Assembly: GCA_943787675.1 (NCBI GenBank) | Contig: CALSNK010000004.1 | Location: forward strand, 19,277 to 83,276 | Source of the DNA: an uncultured Pseudomonadales bacterium | GTDB lineage: Bacteria > Pseudomonadota > Gammaproteobacteria > Pseudomonadales > Porticoccaceae | Length of the DNA stretch: 64,000 bases | Direction of reading: 5' to 3' | Shown: in pieces, positions 44,882 through 54,813 of the stretch | Layout: each line of letters starts with the position of its first letter | Position numbering within the stretch: position 1 is the stretch's first letter | The notes under the pieces: model-generated | Told to the model about the DNA's origin: nothing | The model's database searches: none | Seen by the model: the letters and a program-made list of their open reading frames with translations, nothing else | Made by a program: the position numbers and the translations under genes

Positions 44882-46182
44882 TGGAAAAAGTACTGACGCG
44901 TAATATTGGTTCTGACCTGCAGCCCACAGACCTCAAAGCCTATGAAGCCAATGGCGGTTATCAGGGTTTACGTAAAGCACTCGCTGAGTTATCCCCAAAA
45001 GACTGTCTGGATGTAATCAGCGCGGCTAACCTGCGCGGTCGTGGCGGGGCAGGTTTCCCGACAGGTATGAAGTGGAGTTTTGTGCCCATGGGAGATAAGT
45101 GCACTCCGGGGCACAAGTATCTGGTATGCAACGCCGATGAGATGGAACCCGGTGCCTTTAAAGACCGCCTACTGATGGAATGCGATCCTCACCAGTTAAT
45201 CGAAGGAATGATTCTCAGCGCCTATACCATCGATGCCGATATCTCCTATATCTTTATTCGTGGCGAATATGTAGTCGCTATTCAGCGCTTGCGAGATGCT
45301 CTGGCCGAATGCTACGCCGCGGGCTACCTCGGTGACAATATTCTCGGTTCTGGCTTTAGCCTTAATATGTATTTACACCCCAGTGCGGGTCGCTATATCT
45401 GCGGTGAAGAGACCGCCCTAATTAATGCCTTGGAAGGCAAGCGCGCTAACCCGAGAGCCAAGCCACCATTTCCCCAGGTTAGTGGTTTATGGGGTCGTCC
45501 AACCATCGTTAACAATGTGGAGACCCTGTGCAATATCGCCCATATTATTGATCGTGGTGCGGAATGGTTTAAGACATTGGGAGTAGGGGAAGACAGCGGT
45601 ACTAAGATGTTTGGTGTTAGCGGCAGAGTCAAAAATCCGGGCTGTTGGGAACTCCCCATGGGCACACCAATCCGACATATTCTCGAAGACCGTGCCGGTG
45701 GTATGCAAGATGGCTTGGAACTTAAAGGTTTTTTACCCGGTGGCGGCTCTACAGATTTTTTAACGCCAGACCATCTTGATCTGGCCATGGACTATAACGT
45801 CATAGGCAAAGCCGGCAGCCGCATGGGCACCGGCACCATGATTATTCTTGATGATCAGACCTGCCCTGTCGGCATGGTGCTCAACCTAATTCGTTTCTTT
45901 GCCCATGAGTCCTGCGGGTTCTGTACTCCCTGCCGTGATGGACTGCCCTGGACCCGACAGGTACTTGAAGACATTGAGTCTGGCCGCGGCCGTGCTGAAG
46001 ACCTCGATACTCTGGCCTATCAAGTGAGCTATATCGGCGCCATGGGTAATACTCACTGTGCACTGGCACCAGGTGCCATGGAGCCTCTGCAGAGCGCCTT
46101 AAAATATTTCCGCGATGACTTTGACCGTCATATTTCTGGCGGCAGCTGTCCGTACCATAGCCATACTAGACAGGGAGCTTAG
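44881..46182 (+). CDS. nuoF: NADH-quinone oxidoreductase subunit F
   Basis: NuoF is the NADH-oxidising subunit with FMN and cluster N3. The FMN/NADH-binding RGRGGAGFPTGMKW, the YICGEETALINALEG segment and the N3 ligands in ESCGFCTPCRDG plus a later Cys (NTHCAL) are all present. 433 residues. nuoG follows after three bases. Confidence 0.98.
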   Translation: MEKVLTRNIGSDLQPTDLKAYEANGGYQGLRKALAELSPKDCLDVISAANLRGRGGAGFPTGMKWSFVPMGDKCTPGHKYLVCNADEMEPGAFKDRLLMECDPHQLIEGMILSAYTIDADISYIFIRGEYVVAIQRLRDALAECYAAGYLGDNILGSGFSLNMYLHPSAGRYICGEETALINALEGKRANPRAKPPFPQVSGLWGRPTIVNNVETLCNIAHIIDRGAEWFKTLGVGEDSGTKMFGVSGRVKNPGCWELPMGTPIRHILEDRAGGMQDGLELKGFLPGGGSTDFLTPDHLDLAMDYNVIGKAGSRMGTGTMIILDDQTCPVGMVLNLIRFFAHESCGFCTPCRDGLPWTRQVLEDIESGRGRAEDLDTLAYQVSYIGAMGNTHCALAPGAMEPLQSALKYFRDDFDRHISGGSCPYHSHTRQGA

Positions 46183-46185
46183 ACG

Positions 46186-48954
46186 ATGCCGACGATTTAT
46201 ATCGATGGTCAGGCCCTTGAGGTAGCTCAGGGTGAGAACATTCTAGAGGCCTGCCTGAATGCAGGTATGGATTTACCCTATTTTTGCTGGCATCCGGCGA
46301 TGGGGTCAATTGGTTCATGTCGCCAGTGCGCACTGGTGCAGTATCAAAACGAAGAGGACACCAGAGGCCGCATAGTGATGGGCTGTATGACACCAGTCAC
46401 CGAGGGTGCTAGATTTTCATTGAATGCTGAAAATGCCACTGAATTTCGCAGTGCCGTGGTGGAGTCTCTAATGCTTAACCATCCCCATGACTGCCCTGTA
46501 TGTGGTGAGGGCGGTGAGTGCCATCTGCAAGATATGACAGTGATGGTAGGCCATAGAGATCGCCGCTATACCGGCAAGAAAAACACCCATCGCAACCAGT
46601 ATCTGGGCCCCTTGATTCATCACGAGATGAACCGCTGTATTACCTGTTATCGCTGCGAACGTTATTACCGTGACTATGCGGGCGGCAAAGATTTAGGTGC
46701 TCAGGCCTCTCATGATCATGTGTATTTTGGTCGTCACGAAGAGGGGGTTCTGCAGAGTGAGTTCTCGGGTAATTTGGTTGAAGTCTGCCCCACAGGTGTA
46801 TTTACCGATAAACCGTTTTTAAAACACTACAGCCGCAAATGGGATTTACAGTCTGCTCCTTCTATCTGTAGTGGCTGTGCGGTGGGCTGCAATATTGCTC
46901 CCGGCGAGCGCTACGGAAAATTAAAGCGTGTACATAATCGCTATAACCATGAGGTTAATGGCTACTTCCTCTGTGATCGCGGTCGATTTGGTAGCGGGTA
47001 TATCAACAGTGATGCCCGACTAGACTATGCAGGCATTAAAAAACCTGACGGCAGCTTTATGGCGGTGCATCAGCAGCAGGCAATAGACACAGCGGCGAGT
47101 TGGATAAAACATAAAAAGGTCGCAGGCATAGGTTCCCCAAGGGCCTCGCTTGAGGCTAACTATCTATTGAGAGAGTTAGTCGGTGCGGCTAATTTCGTGG
47201 CTGGGTTCTCTGATCGCGAAGCTGAGATTATGGGCACCATTGTGCATAGCCTTAAACATACCAGGGCAAGTAATCCCTCCATCAAACAGATGGAAGCCGC
47301 TGATGCCATTTTAATTCTTGGTGAAGATGTCACCAATACGGCTCCCCGCGTTGCGCTCGGACTGCGCCAATCTGTGCGCAATAAAGCCTTTGAGTTGGCC
47401 GAGCAGATGGGTCTGCCGCCCTGGCAGGATGCCGCTATTCGCAATCTTGCTCAGGATCAGCGATCGCCGATGATTATTGTGTCGGCAATGGATACCCGAT
47501 TAGACGATGTAGCCAGTCGCTGTGTGTCATTGGCTGCCGATGATATTGCGGTCTTCGGTTATGCCGTGGCAGAGGTCTTGGCGGGTGGCAAGAGTGAGGA
47601 TGTGGCAGTGAACGAAGCCGCTGAGATTTTGCTCAGGGCCAAACATCCGTTGATCCTTAGTGGTTCCAGTATGTCCCATACAGGGATAGTGAATGGTGCG
47701 GTGGCCGTTGCTGAGGCATTGGAAGCGCAGAATAAGTCGGCCATGTTGAGCCTCTGTGTGGCAGAGTCAAATAGTTTGGGTTTGGCGCTGCTGGTTGATT
47801 CTGGTCTTAAAACTAAGCCTCTAAGCATCAGCAAGTTGGCTAAAAAATCGAGTAAGTTAGATGCTCTGATTATTTTAGAAAACGATCTCGATCGCCGCAG
47901 TAATAAAGCCGATATTGACTTGCTGGTAACGGGCGGGGCGAAGATTGTCAGCATGGATATTCTAGAAAATTCCACGTTAAATAATTCTGATCTAGTTTTG
48001 CCCGCAGCGTCCTATGCAGAATCACAGGGTACCCTAGTAAGCAGTGAGGGGAGGGCCCAGCGCTACTTCCCCGTCTATCGACCTGCCGCCGAGCGACTAC
48101 CCAGCTGGCAGTGGATGCTGCAACTCGCTGATGCCTGTGAGCATAAAACCCTGTCTGAGCTAGAACATTTTGATCAGGTGGTAGCGGCCTGCGCCGCCAG
48201 CCAGCCTTTGTTCGCAACATTGGTTGATGTAGCACCCCTGCGCGACTATCGGAGTCAGGGCCAAAAAATCCCTCGTCAGACTCATAGGTACAGTGGTCGC
48301 ACCGCCATGAATGCAGGAGTTTCGGTCCATGAGCCTCAGCAGCCTGAGGACACAGAAAGTGCCTTAGCCTTTAGCATGGAAGGGTTAAATCGCGATGAGC
48401 CCGCTTCTTTAATTCCCTATGTCTGGTCTCCCGGTTGGAATTCCAATCAATCATTGCAAAAGTTTCAGGCCGAGGTGGATGGGCCATTAAAGGGAGGTAC
48501 TGCTGGGGTACGCATAATTCAATCGACGGGTTTAGGGGCTCTTCAATCATCAGAACCCGCGGAACCAACATTAAAACCCCATCATTGGCTTCTGGTGCCT
48601 GTGCATCAGGTCCATGGCAGTGAAGAAATGTCTGCTAACACCGATGAGATTGCCGAGTTAGCGGGACGGGCCTTTATTGGTATTGGTGAGAAGGTTGCCG
48701 AAAAGCTCGATGTCGCAGAGGGTGACGGGGTAGTGGTTACTCAGGGTAAAACTGACATTTCTCTCCAGGTAAAAATACTCTCAAGAGTAGCCAAAAACTG
48801 TGTGGGCTTCAGTGCTGGGTACTCTGAGACCCTAGGGCTAACAGCAGGCAGTCTGGTATCTCTGGTTAAAGACCAACAATGGGTGCGGGCAACATCACAG
48901 ATGATAGCCACGGATAAAGGCACTGGTACTCGGGGAGGATCTGCTCATGTCTGA
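46186..48954 (+). CDS. nuoG: NADH-quinone oxidoreductase subunit G
   Basis: NuoG is the large iron-sulfur subunit of the peripheral arm. The N-terminal 2Fe-2S (CWHPAMGSIGSCRQC...GCMTP), the His/Cys cluster N5 (HPHDCPVCGEGGECHLQ), the 4Fe-4S centre of CITCYRCERY with EVCPTGVF, and the extra cluster of CSGCAVGC are visible. The rest resembles molybdopterin oxidoreductases without the cofactor. 922 residues, close to E. coli NuoG. Its stop overlaps nuoH by eight bases. Confidence 0.97.
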   Translation: MPTIYIDGQALEVAQGENILEACLNAGMDLPYFCWHPAMGSIGSCRQCALVQYQNEEDTRGRIVMGCMTPVTEGARFSLNAENATEFRSAVVESLMLNHPHDCPVCGEGGECHLQDMTVMVGHRDRRYTGKKNTHRNQYLGPLIHHEMNRCITCYRCERYYRDYAGGKDLGAQASHDHVYFGRHEEGVLQSEFSGNLVEVCPTGVFTDKPFLKHYSRKWDLQSAPSICSGCAVGCNIAPGERYGKLKRVHNRYNHEVNGYFLCDRGRFGSGYINSDARLDYAGIKKPDGSFMAVHQQQAIDTAASWIKHKKVAGIGSPRASLEANYLLRELVGAANFVAGFSDREAEIMGTIVHSLKHTRASNPSIKQMEAADAILILGEDVTNTAPRVALGLRQSVRNKAFELAEQMGLPPWQDAAIRNLAQDQRSPMIIVSAMDTRLDDVASRCVSLAADDIAVFGYAVAEVLAGGKSEDVAVNEAAEILLRAKHPLILSGSSMSHTGIVNGAVAVAEALEAQNKSAMLSLCVAESNSLGLALLVDSGLKTKPLSISKLAKKSSKLDALIILENDLDRRSNKADIDLLVTGGAKIVSMDILENSTLNNSDLVLPAASYAESQGTLVSSEGRAQRYFPVYRPAAERLPSWQWMLQLADACEHKTLSELEHFDQVVAACAASQPLFATLVDVAPLRDYRSQGQKIPRQTHRYSGRTAMNAGVSVHEPQQPEDTESALAFSMEGLNRDEPASLIPYVWSPGWNSNQSLQKFQAEVDGPLKGGTAGVRIIQSTGLGALQSSEPAEPTLKPHHWLLVPVHQVHGSEEMSANTDEIAELAGRAFIGIGEKVAEKLDVAEGDGVVVTQGKTDISLQVKILSRVAKNCVGFSAGYSETLGLTAGSLVSLVKDQQWVRATSQMIATDKGTGTRGGSAHV

Positions 48955-49921
48955 GCTGATGCCGGTGTTACTGGCTCTAACAATTTTGATAGGTGGAGTT
49001 GCGGGTGCCGCCATACTCACCTGGTTTGAGCGCCGCTTACTGGGTGTATGGCAAGACCGTTATGGCCCCAACCGACTCGGTCCCCTAGGTATAGGTCAGG
49101 TGTTGGCAGACATGATTAAGCTGCTATTTAAGGATGATTGGGTGCCACCCTTTTCCGATAAAGTCGTGTTTATCTTTGCCCCTACTGCCATCGTAGTCGC
49201 CATGATGATGGGCTTTGCCGTAGTACCCTTCGCGCCGGGCATGATGATTATCGACGTCAATATCGGGCTGCTGTTCTTTCTTGGAATGACGTCACTGGCC
49301 GTTTACAGCGTGCTACTCGGTGGTCTGGCCTCAAATAATAAATATGCACTGCTAGGCGGTTTGCGCTCGGCGGCTCAGATGGTGAGCTACGAAGTCTTTA
49401 TGGGGCTGTCTCTGATGGGCGTGGTCATGATGAGCGGCAGTTTTAGTCTGGTGGACATTGTTGAGGCTCAGACCGATGTTTGGTTTTGTTTCTCTCAGAC
49501 TCTAGGTCTCATTGTTTTTGTTATCGCGGGTATCGCAGAGAGCCATCGCTTGCCTTTCGATTTGCCCGAGGCAGAGCATGAATTAACGGCCGGTTTTCAC
49601 ACTGAATATGGCGGCATGAAATTCGCGATGTTTATGCTCGGGGAATATCTTGGATTGATGCTGATTTCCTGCATGATCGTGACATTATTTTTTGGTGGCT
49701 GGCATGGGCCAGCTTTAATCGGCCACTGGTTACCGCCACTGTTCTGGTTCGGTTTTAAAGTGTTTATCATTATTTGTTTTTTTGTACTTTTACGCGCTGC
49801 CATTCCTCGGCCTCGCTACGATCAGCTTATGTCTCTGGGGTGGAAGGTAATGTTGCCGATTACGTTAATTAATTTGGTGATTACTGGTGCGGTCTTATTG
49901 TGGATGGAGGGAGCTGCCTAA
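48947..49921 (+). CDS. nuoH: NADH-quinone oxidoreductase subunit H
   Basis: NuoH is the membrane subunit that, with NuoB and NuoD, forms the quinone chamber and couples it to proton pumping. The 324-residue protein has eight or more helices and conserved loops such as [19 protein letters not shown] and [31 protein letters not shown]. The stop shares one base with the nuoI start. Confidence 0.97.
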   Translation: MSELMPVLLALTILIGGVAGAAILTWFERRLLGVWQDRYGPNRLGPLGIGQVLADMIKLLFKDDWVPPFSDKVVFIFAPTAIVVAMMMGFAVVPFAPGMMIIDVNIGLLFFLGMTSLAVYSVLLGGLASNNKYALLGGLRSAAQMVSYEVFMGLSLMGVVMMSGSFSLVDIVEAQTDVWFCFSQTLGLIVFVIAGIAESHRLPFDLPEAEHELTAGFHTEYGGMKFAMFMLGEYLGLMLISCMIVTLFFGGWHGPALIGHWLPPLFWFGFKVFIIICFFVLLRAAIPRPRYDQLMSLGWKVMLPITLINLVITGAVLLWMEGAA

Positions 49922-50436
49922 TGTTGAGTGAACTGCGAACGATTTGGGAAGTACTTAAACATACCTTCACTAAGGCGGAGACGGTGCAGTATCCCGAGGA
50001 GATGCCCTATCTTTCTCCCCGATATCGTGGGCGTATTGTGCTCACTCGAGATCCCGACGGTGAGGAGCGCTGTGTGGCCTGTAATCTCTGTGCGGCGGTC
50101 TGTCCGGTGGACTGTATTGCCCTGCAAAAAGACACCCGAGAAGACGGCACCTGGTATCCAGAATTTTTCCGTATCAATTTCTCCCGCTGCATTATGTGCG
50201 GCATGTGTGAGGAGGCCTGCCCCACCTATGCGATTCAACTGACTCCAGATTTTGAAATGTGTGAGTACGATCGCCAGAATATGGTGTATGAAAAAGAGCA
50301 TTTATTAATTAATGGTGTGGGTAAGTATCCAGACTACAATTTTTATCGGGTGTCGGGAATGCAAACGGCTACTAAGGATAAAGGCGAGGCTCAAAATGAG
50401 GCTAGACCTATTGATACTAAGAGTCTGTTGCCATGA
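49921..50436 (+). CDS. nuoI: NADH-quinone oxidoreductase subunit I
   Basis: NuoI holds clusters N6a and N6b that carry electrons to N2. Two ferredoxin motifs are present, [16 protein letters not shown] and [16 protein letters not shown]. The ATG at 49921 ([16 protein letters not shown]) gives 171 residues; the longer frame from 49900 lies in nuoH. The TGA stop is overlapped by the ATG of a 64-codon ORF (ATGA) that runs through a palindromic element to nuoJ. Confidence 0.97.
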   Translation: MLSELRTIWEVLKHTFTKAETVQYPEEMPYLSPRYRGRIVLTRDPDGEERCVACNLCAAVCPVDCIALQKDTREDGTWYPEFFRINFSRCIMCGMCEEACPTYAIQLTPDFEMCEYDRQNMVYEKEHLLINGVGKYPDYNFYRVSGMQTATKDKGEAQNEARPIDTKSLLP

Positions 50437-50627
50437 TTATTTTAACGCTAGTTGGATTTCCGCTGGGAGCGATGGTTGCGGGCATGGGTTCTACTCCCTG
50501 CTCTGTGACACGCCGTAAATACGTCCCTGTAGGCTCTACGCCAGCATCCCTGCTGGCGACGGTCACAGAACAGGGAGCAGAGCCCATGCCTATGATGCCG
50601 ATGGAAATTGGGAGGTCTTATGCTTGA
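50433..50627 (+). CDS. Hypothetical 64-residue bridging ORF across the nuoI-nuoJ palindrome
   Basis: The ATG at 50433 overlaps the nuoI stop (ATGA) and the TGA at 50625-50627 overlaps the nuoJ ATG at 50620. The first 17 residues are hydrophobic ([17 protein letters not shown]); the rest is specified by the palindromic element and looks like no known protein. It may be translated by coupling from nuoI and serve mainly to carry ribosomes through the hairpin to nuoJ. I do not claim a product function. Confidence 0.4.
   Translation: MIILTLVGFPLGAMVAGMGSTPCSVTRRKYVPVGSTPASLLATVTEQGAEPMPMMPMEIGRSYA
50481..50590. repeat. 110-base palindromic repeat element between nuoI and nuoJ
   Basis: The outer arms are 29 bases each (50481-50509 and 50562-50590), starting GGCATGGG and ending CCCATGCC. 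Their three mismatches are all of the type that give G-U pairs in RNA. An inner perfect hairpin CGCCAGCA/TGCTGGCG (50539-50558) sits on the right side, after ACGTCCCTGTAGGCTCTA. From memory, similar 'ACGTCCCTGTAGGCTC...GCATCCCTGC' hairpins are dispersed intergenic repeats in marine gammaproteobacteria. No transposase is present. Confidence 0.85.
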
Positions 50628-51147
50628 GATTACGCTTTTTTATGTTGCGGCGACGGTAGCCTTGGTGGCCACGGTGTTGGCGATGACTCGTACTAATGCT
50701 ATTCATGCATTGATCTATCTAATTGTTTCTCTGTTGGCGGTGGCAGTGATTTTCTTTTTGATCGGCGCGCCATTTGCGGCGGCTCTGGAAATTGTTATTT
50801 ATGCCGGCGCCATTATGGTGCTGTTTGTATTTGTCATCATGATGCTCAATCTGGGTGAGAAGGGTGACCAGCAGGAACGTCAGTGGTTGCTACCTAAAAT
50901 TTGGGCGGGACCTGCGCTTTTGGCGGCGGTGCTATTCGCTGAATTGCTCTATGTGATCTCCACGGTTGAGGGACCTGTGTCCACCACAGCGGTCAGCGCA
51001 AAAGAGGTGGGTTTGGCATTGTTTGGGCCCTATGTGCTGGCAGTCGAGATCGCTTCGATGCTTCTGCTCGCGGGTCTGGTGGGATCCTTTCATCTGGGGC
51101 GTCGCTATCTAGAGCGAGATGGTTTTGATGATGGGAGTGAAAAATAA
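50620..51147 (+). CDS. nuoJ: NADH-quinone oxidoreductase subunit J
   Basis: NuoJ is a membrane subunit with five helices; its third helix (around [31 protein letters not shown]) has the pi-bulge important for coupling. I chose the ATG at 50620 because GGGAGG lies five to ten bases upstream and the protein then begins [11 protein letters not shown]; a TTG at 50608 is less likely. 175 residues. The gene is separated from nuoI by the palindromic element, and shares one base with nuoK. Confidence 0.96.
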   Translation: MLEITLFYVAATVALVATVLAMTRTNAIHALIYLIVSLLAVAVIFFLIGAPFAAALEIVIYAGAIMVLFVFVIMMLNLGEKGDQQERQWLLPKIWAGPALLAAVLFAELLYVISTVEGPVSTTAVSAKEVGLALFGPYVLAVEIASMLLLAGLVGSFHLGRRYLERDGFDDGSEK

Positions 51148-51461
51148 TGGATGGCCTAAACATTCCACTTAATCATATTCTCCTAGTGTCATCTCTTCTA
51201 TTTGCTATTGGCATGATGGGTTTGATGATTCGGCGCAATATTATTTTTATCCTGATGTCTCTTGAAGTGATGCTTAATTCTGCGGCTCTGGCCTTTGTTG
51301 CCGCGGGGGCGCATTGGGGGCAGCCGGATGGGCAAATTGTATTTATGTTGATCCTTACGGTTGCAGCTGCCGAAGTGGCGGTGGGGCTGGGTTTGGTGCT
51401 ACAGGTGCAGAAGCGATTTAAAACACTAGATATGGACCATGCTAACAGGATGAGGGGTTAA
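51147..51461 (+). CDS. nuoK: NADH-quinone oxidoreductase subunit K
   Basis: NuoK has three membrane helices with two conserved Glu residues on the proton path, here in MSLEVMLN and [11 protein letters not shown]. 104 residues, normal for the family. It follows nuoJ with a one-base overlap and is two bases from nuoL. Confidence 0.97.
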   Translation: MDGLNIPLNHILLVSSLLFAIGMMGLMIRRNIIFILMSLEVMLNSAALAFVAAGAHWGQPDGQIVFMLILTVAAAEVAVGLGLVLQVQKRFKTLDMDHANRMRG

Positions 51462-51463
51462 TA

Positions 51464-53311
51464 ATGCGCGAGCTTATTTGGCTGATTCCACTTATCCCGC
51501 TACTTAGTTCAGTGACCCTAATGCTCGCCGGTAGTCGATTGCCGCGTCTGTTGATTGGTATTACTGGGGTAGGCTCGGTTGGCCTTGCGGCTCTATTAAC
51601 ATTGGCCACTGGCCTAGATTTTTTGGCTAATCCAGAGATATTCCAGCTAACCCTATGGACCTGGATTCAGGTAGGGAGTTTTGCACCTGGTGTAGCCTTT
51701 TATTTTGATGGCCTGACATTGGTGATGATGTCGGTGATTACTGGGGTGGGTTTTTTAATCCATCTTTTTTCCACCGAATTTATGGAACAGGATGAGAGCT
51801 ATGCCCGTTACTTTGCTTATTTGAATATGTTTGTGGCGGCAATGTTGGTGCTGGTGATGGCCGACAATTTACTGCTGCTGTATTTGGGTTGGGAAGGTGT
51901 AGGGGTCTGTAGCTATCTGTTGGTTGGGTTCTGGTACCAAAATAGCGCCAATGGTCAGGCGGCGCGCAAGGCATTTATCGTGACGCGTATTGGTGACACG
52001 GCCATGGCCCTAGGTTTATTTTTATTGTTTACCGAATTAGGTACCTTGGATATCCAGGCCATGGTCGGGATTGCTAACGAGACCTGGCAGGTCGGTGACA
52101 ACATTCCTTTGATTGCCTGTCTATTATTGCTTGCGGGCGCTGTGGGCAAATCAGCTCAGTTACCCCTGCATACCTGGTTGCCCGATGCGATGGCTGGCCC
52201 GACACCGGTCAGTGCACTGATTCATGCGGCCACTATGGTGACCGCGGGGGTTTACTTAATTGCTCGTACCCATGGGCTGTTTTTATTGGCACCCGAGGCG
52301 ATGATGGCGGTGGCAGTTATTGGTATCGCCACCACATTGATGGCGGCCTTTACGGCGCTGATGCAGTCAGATATTAAACGGATTCTTGCTTACTCTACGA
52401 TTAGTCAAATCGGTTATATGTTCTTGGCGCTTGGTGTGGGTGCCTGGACTGCGGGTATCTTCCATCTTATGACCCATGCCTTTTTTAAAGCGCTTTTATT
52501 TTTGGGGTCTGGCGCCATTATTCACTGTCTGCACCATGAGCATAATATTTTTAAAATGGGTGGGTTGCGCACCAGAATGCCGGTGACCTTTTGGAGCTTT
52601 ATGATTGGCTCGGCGGCGCTGGCGGCACTGCCTATGACCAGTGGTTTCTTTAGTAAGGACCAAATCTTACTGCAGGCTTATCAGATGCCGGGGATGGGTC
52701 CCTGGCTCTGGTTGGCAGGTTTGCTGGGTGCGCTACTTACGGCGATCTACAGTTTTCGGTTGGTCTTTGTGGTGTTCTTTGGAGGGGCTAAGACAGAGCC
52801 AGATAAAGATACTGGCTGGCGTATGGCGCTGCCACTGACGGTCCTCTGTGGGCTTTCGCTGATTGGCGGCTACTTTATTATTCCGGTGCAGGATGTATTC
52901 CCTGTGGGCAGTGGCGACCACCCTGCGCACTGGGTTGAGTATGTGTCTATCTCTGTACCCCTATTTGGTGTTTTGCTGGCCTATCTTATTTTTCACACAG
53001 GTCAGCTTAGGGTAGATAGTTTAGTTAATTCAAGAATAGGGAAAACACTGGGTCAGTTTTGGTTGAGTGGCTGGGGTATCGATTGGCTCTATGACCGACT
53101 TTTTGTTCGGCCCTATTATGCGCTGTCGGGGATGCTTAAGTCGGAACCGGTGGATGCCATTTATGGATTGATAGTGGCCATTAATCAAACCTTTAATCAC
53201 TGGCTCAGCGTTACTCAAACTGGCCGAATGCGCTGGTACATTGTGAGTATGGTGTTTGGCTTAGTGGTGCTGCTCACACTTGCGTTACAGATATCACCGG
53301 AGGTGCTCTGA
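51464..53311 (+). CDS. nuoL: NADH-quinone oxidoreductase subunit L
   Basis: NuoL is the distal antiporter-like proton pump of complex I, with a long lateral helix at its C-terminus. The 615-residue protein has the conserved LGWEGVGVCSYLLVGFWY, GAVGKSAQLPLHTWLPDAMAGPTPVSALIHAATMVTAGVYL and KRILAYSTISQIGYM. Its stop overlaps the nuoM ATG by one base. Confidence 0.98.
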   Translation: MRELIWLIPLIPLLSSVTLMLAGSRLPRLLIGITGVGSVGLAALLTLATGLDFLANPEIFQLTLWTWIQVGSFAPGVAFYFDGLTLVMMSVITGVGFLIHLFSTEFMEQDESYARYFAYLNMFVAAMLVLVMADNLLLLYLGWEGVGVCSYLLVGFWYQNSANGQAARKAFIVTRIGDTAMALGLFLLFTELGTLDIQAMVGIANETWQVGDNIPLIACLLLLAGAVGKSAQLPLHTWLPDAMAGPTPVSALIHAATMVTAGVYLIARTHGLFLLAPEAMMAVAVIGIATTLMAAFTALMQSDIKRILAYSTISQIGYMFLALGVGAWTAGIFHLMTHAFFKALLFLGSGAIIHCLHHEHNIFKMGGLRTRMPVTFWSFMIGSAALAALPMTSGFFSKDQILLQAYQMPGMGPWLWLAGLLGALLTAIYSFRLVFVVFFGGAKTEPDKDTGWRMALPLTVLCGLSLIGGYFIIPVQDVFPVGSGDHPAHWVEYVSISVPLFGVLLAYLIFHTGQLRVDSLVNSRIGKTLGQFWLSGWGIDWLYDRLFVRPYYALSGMLKSEPVDAIYGLIVAINQTFNHWLSVTQTGRMRWYIVSMVFGLVVLLTLALQISPEVL

Positions 53312-54813
53312 TGGTTATGGTTAACCTGATATTGATACTGCTGGTGGGTGGCGTGCTGGCTTTGCTGTCTGAGCGGGTTAATGAAAATATGCCGCGCAGA
53401 GTGGCACTGGCGGTGGTGCTGTTTGACCTAATTTATTCTTTGATTCATCTATCGGGTATGCCAGAGCTGACTCAGCTGCAGGCGCCACTACCCGATGATC
53501 CCAGTACCTGGTTGATGCACTTTAAGGCTGATTGGATTCCAGCTTTTGGTATTAGTATAGAGTTCGCGCTCGATGGGATTAGTATGCTCATGGTGCTGTT
53601 AACGCTTGTCTTGGGTGCGGTGGCGGTGAGCGCTTCATGGACCGATGTGATTGTTCGGCGTGGATTCTTTGAGGCCAACTTGCTGTGGACACTGGCAGGT
53701 GTGCTGGGGGTCTTTATGGCCCTAGATCTGTTTTTGTTTTTCCTATTTTGGGAAGTTATGTTAATTCCTATGTATTTTATGATCGCTATCTGGGGTCACG
53801 AAAATCGTGGCTATGCGGCTATGAAGTTCTTTATCTTTACGCAGGCCAGCGGCCTACTAATGTTGGTCTCTATACTGGCACTGGTTGCAGTTAATCAAAG
53901 TGCCACGGGGCAGTGGAGCTTTAGCTATTTCGATCTACTCAATACTCCCATGGCCGAGGCGACGGCCCACTGGTTAATGCTCGGGTTCTTTATTGCCTTT
54001 GTGGTAAAGCTGCCGGTATTCCCGTTTCACACCTGGCTGCCCGATGCTCACACTCAGGCGCCGACTGCGGGCAGTGTAATTCTGGCGGGTATTCTGTTGA
54101 AAACCGGCGCCTATGGTCTGATTCGCTTTGCCGTGCCACTGTTTCCTCAGGCGGCGATGGATTTCTCTTATGTGGCGATGGTACTGGGCGCAGTTGGCGT
54201 GGTTTATGGCGCCGTACTGGCCTTTGCTCAAACTGACTTTAAACGCCTTATTGCCTATAGCAGTGTTAGCCATATGGGGTTTGTACTGTTGGGTGTCTAT
54301 GCTTGGAATGAGCTGGCGCTGCAGGGTGCAGTGATGCAAATGGTGGCCCATGGCTTTAGTACCGCAGCACTGTTTATGATTGCTGGTGGTTTGCAGGAGC
54401 GGCTACATACCAGAGATATGCGCGAGATGGGCGGCCTGTGGCAACAGATGCCGCGTATGGGTGCAGTGGCTATGTTCTTCGTGGTGGCCTCATTGGGCCT
54501 GCCCGGTCTGGGTAACTTTGTTGCCGAATTTCTGGTGCTGTTGGGTCTCTTTCAGGTTGATCCATGGCTTACGGCAGTGGCCGCTCTGGGACTGATTACA
54601 GGGGCAGCCTATTCGCTAATTCTAATGCAGCGCGCCTTTCAGGGAGAGCCAAATCCAAGGTTAGCGGATCAGGGACTAATGGACTTTGGTCGTCGTGAAA
54701 TGTTGACCATGGCCGTTATGATGCTGGCACTGGTTGGCCTAGGTATTTATCCTCAGCCGATTTTGGATATTGCTCAGCCGGTGCTGCAAAGTTTGCTGGA
54801 GGTGACCCCATGA
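53311..54813 (+). CDS. nuoM: NADH-quinone oxidoreductase subunit M
   Basis: NuoM is the middle antiporter-like proton pump. Key segments are LFFLFWEVMLIPMYFMIAIWG with the conserved Glu, KLPVFPFHTWLPDAHTQAPTAGSVILAGILLKTGAYG and FKRLIAYSSVSHMGFV. 500 residues and about 14 helices. It overlaps nuoN by four bases. Confidence 0.98.
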   Translation: MVMVNLILILLVGGVLALLSERVNENMPRRVALAVVLFDLIYSLIHLSGMPELTQLQAPLPDDPSTWLMHFKADWIPAFGISIEFALDGISMLMVLLTLVLGAVAVSASWTDVIVRRGFFEANLLWTLAGVLGVFMALDLFLFFLFWEVMLIPMYFMIAIWGHENRGYAAMKFFIFTQASGLLMLVSILALVAVNQSATGQWSFSYFDLLNTPMAEATAHWLMLGFFIAFVVKLPVFPFHTWLPDAHTQAPTAGSVILAGILLKTGAYGLIRFAVPLFPQAAMDFSYVAMVLGAVGVVYGAVLAFAQTDFKRLIAYSSVSHMGFVLLGVYAWNELALQGAVMQMVAHGFSTAALFMIAGGLQERLHTRDMREMGGLWQQMPRMGAVAMFFVVASLGLPGLGNFVAEFLVLLGLFQVDPWLTAVAALGLITGAAYSLILMQRAFQGEPNPRLADQGLMDFGRREMLTMAVMMLALVGLGIYPQPILDIAQPVLQSLLEVTP

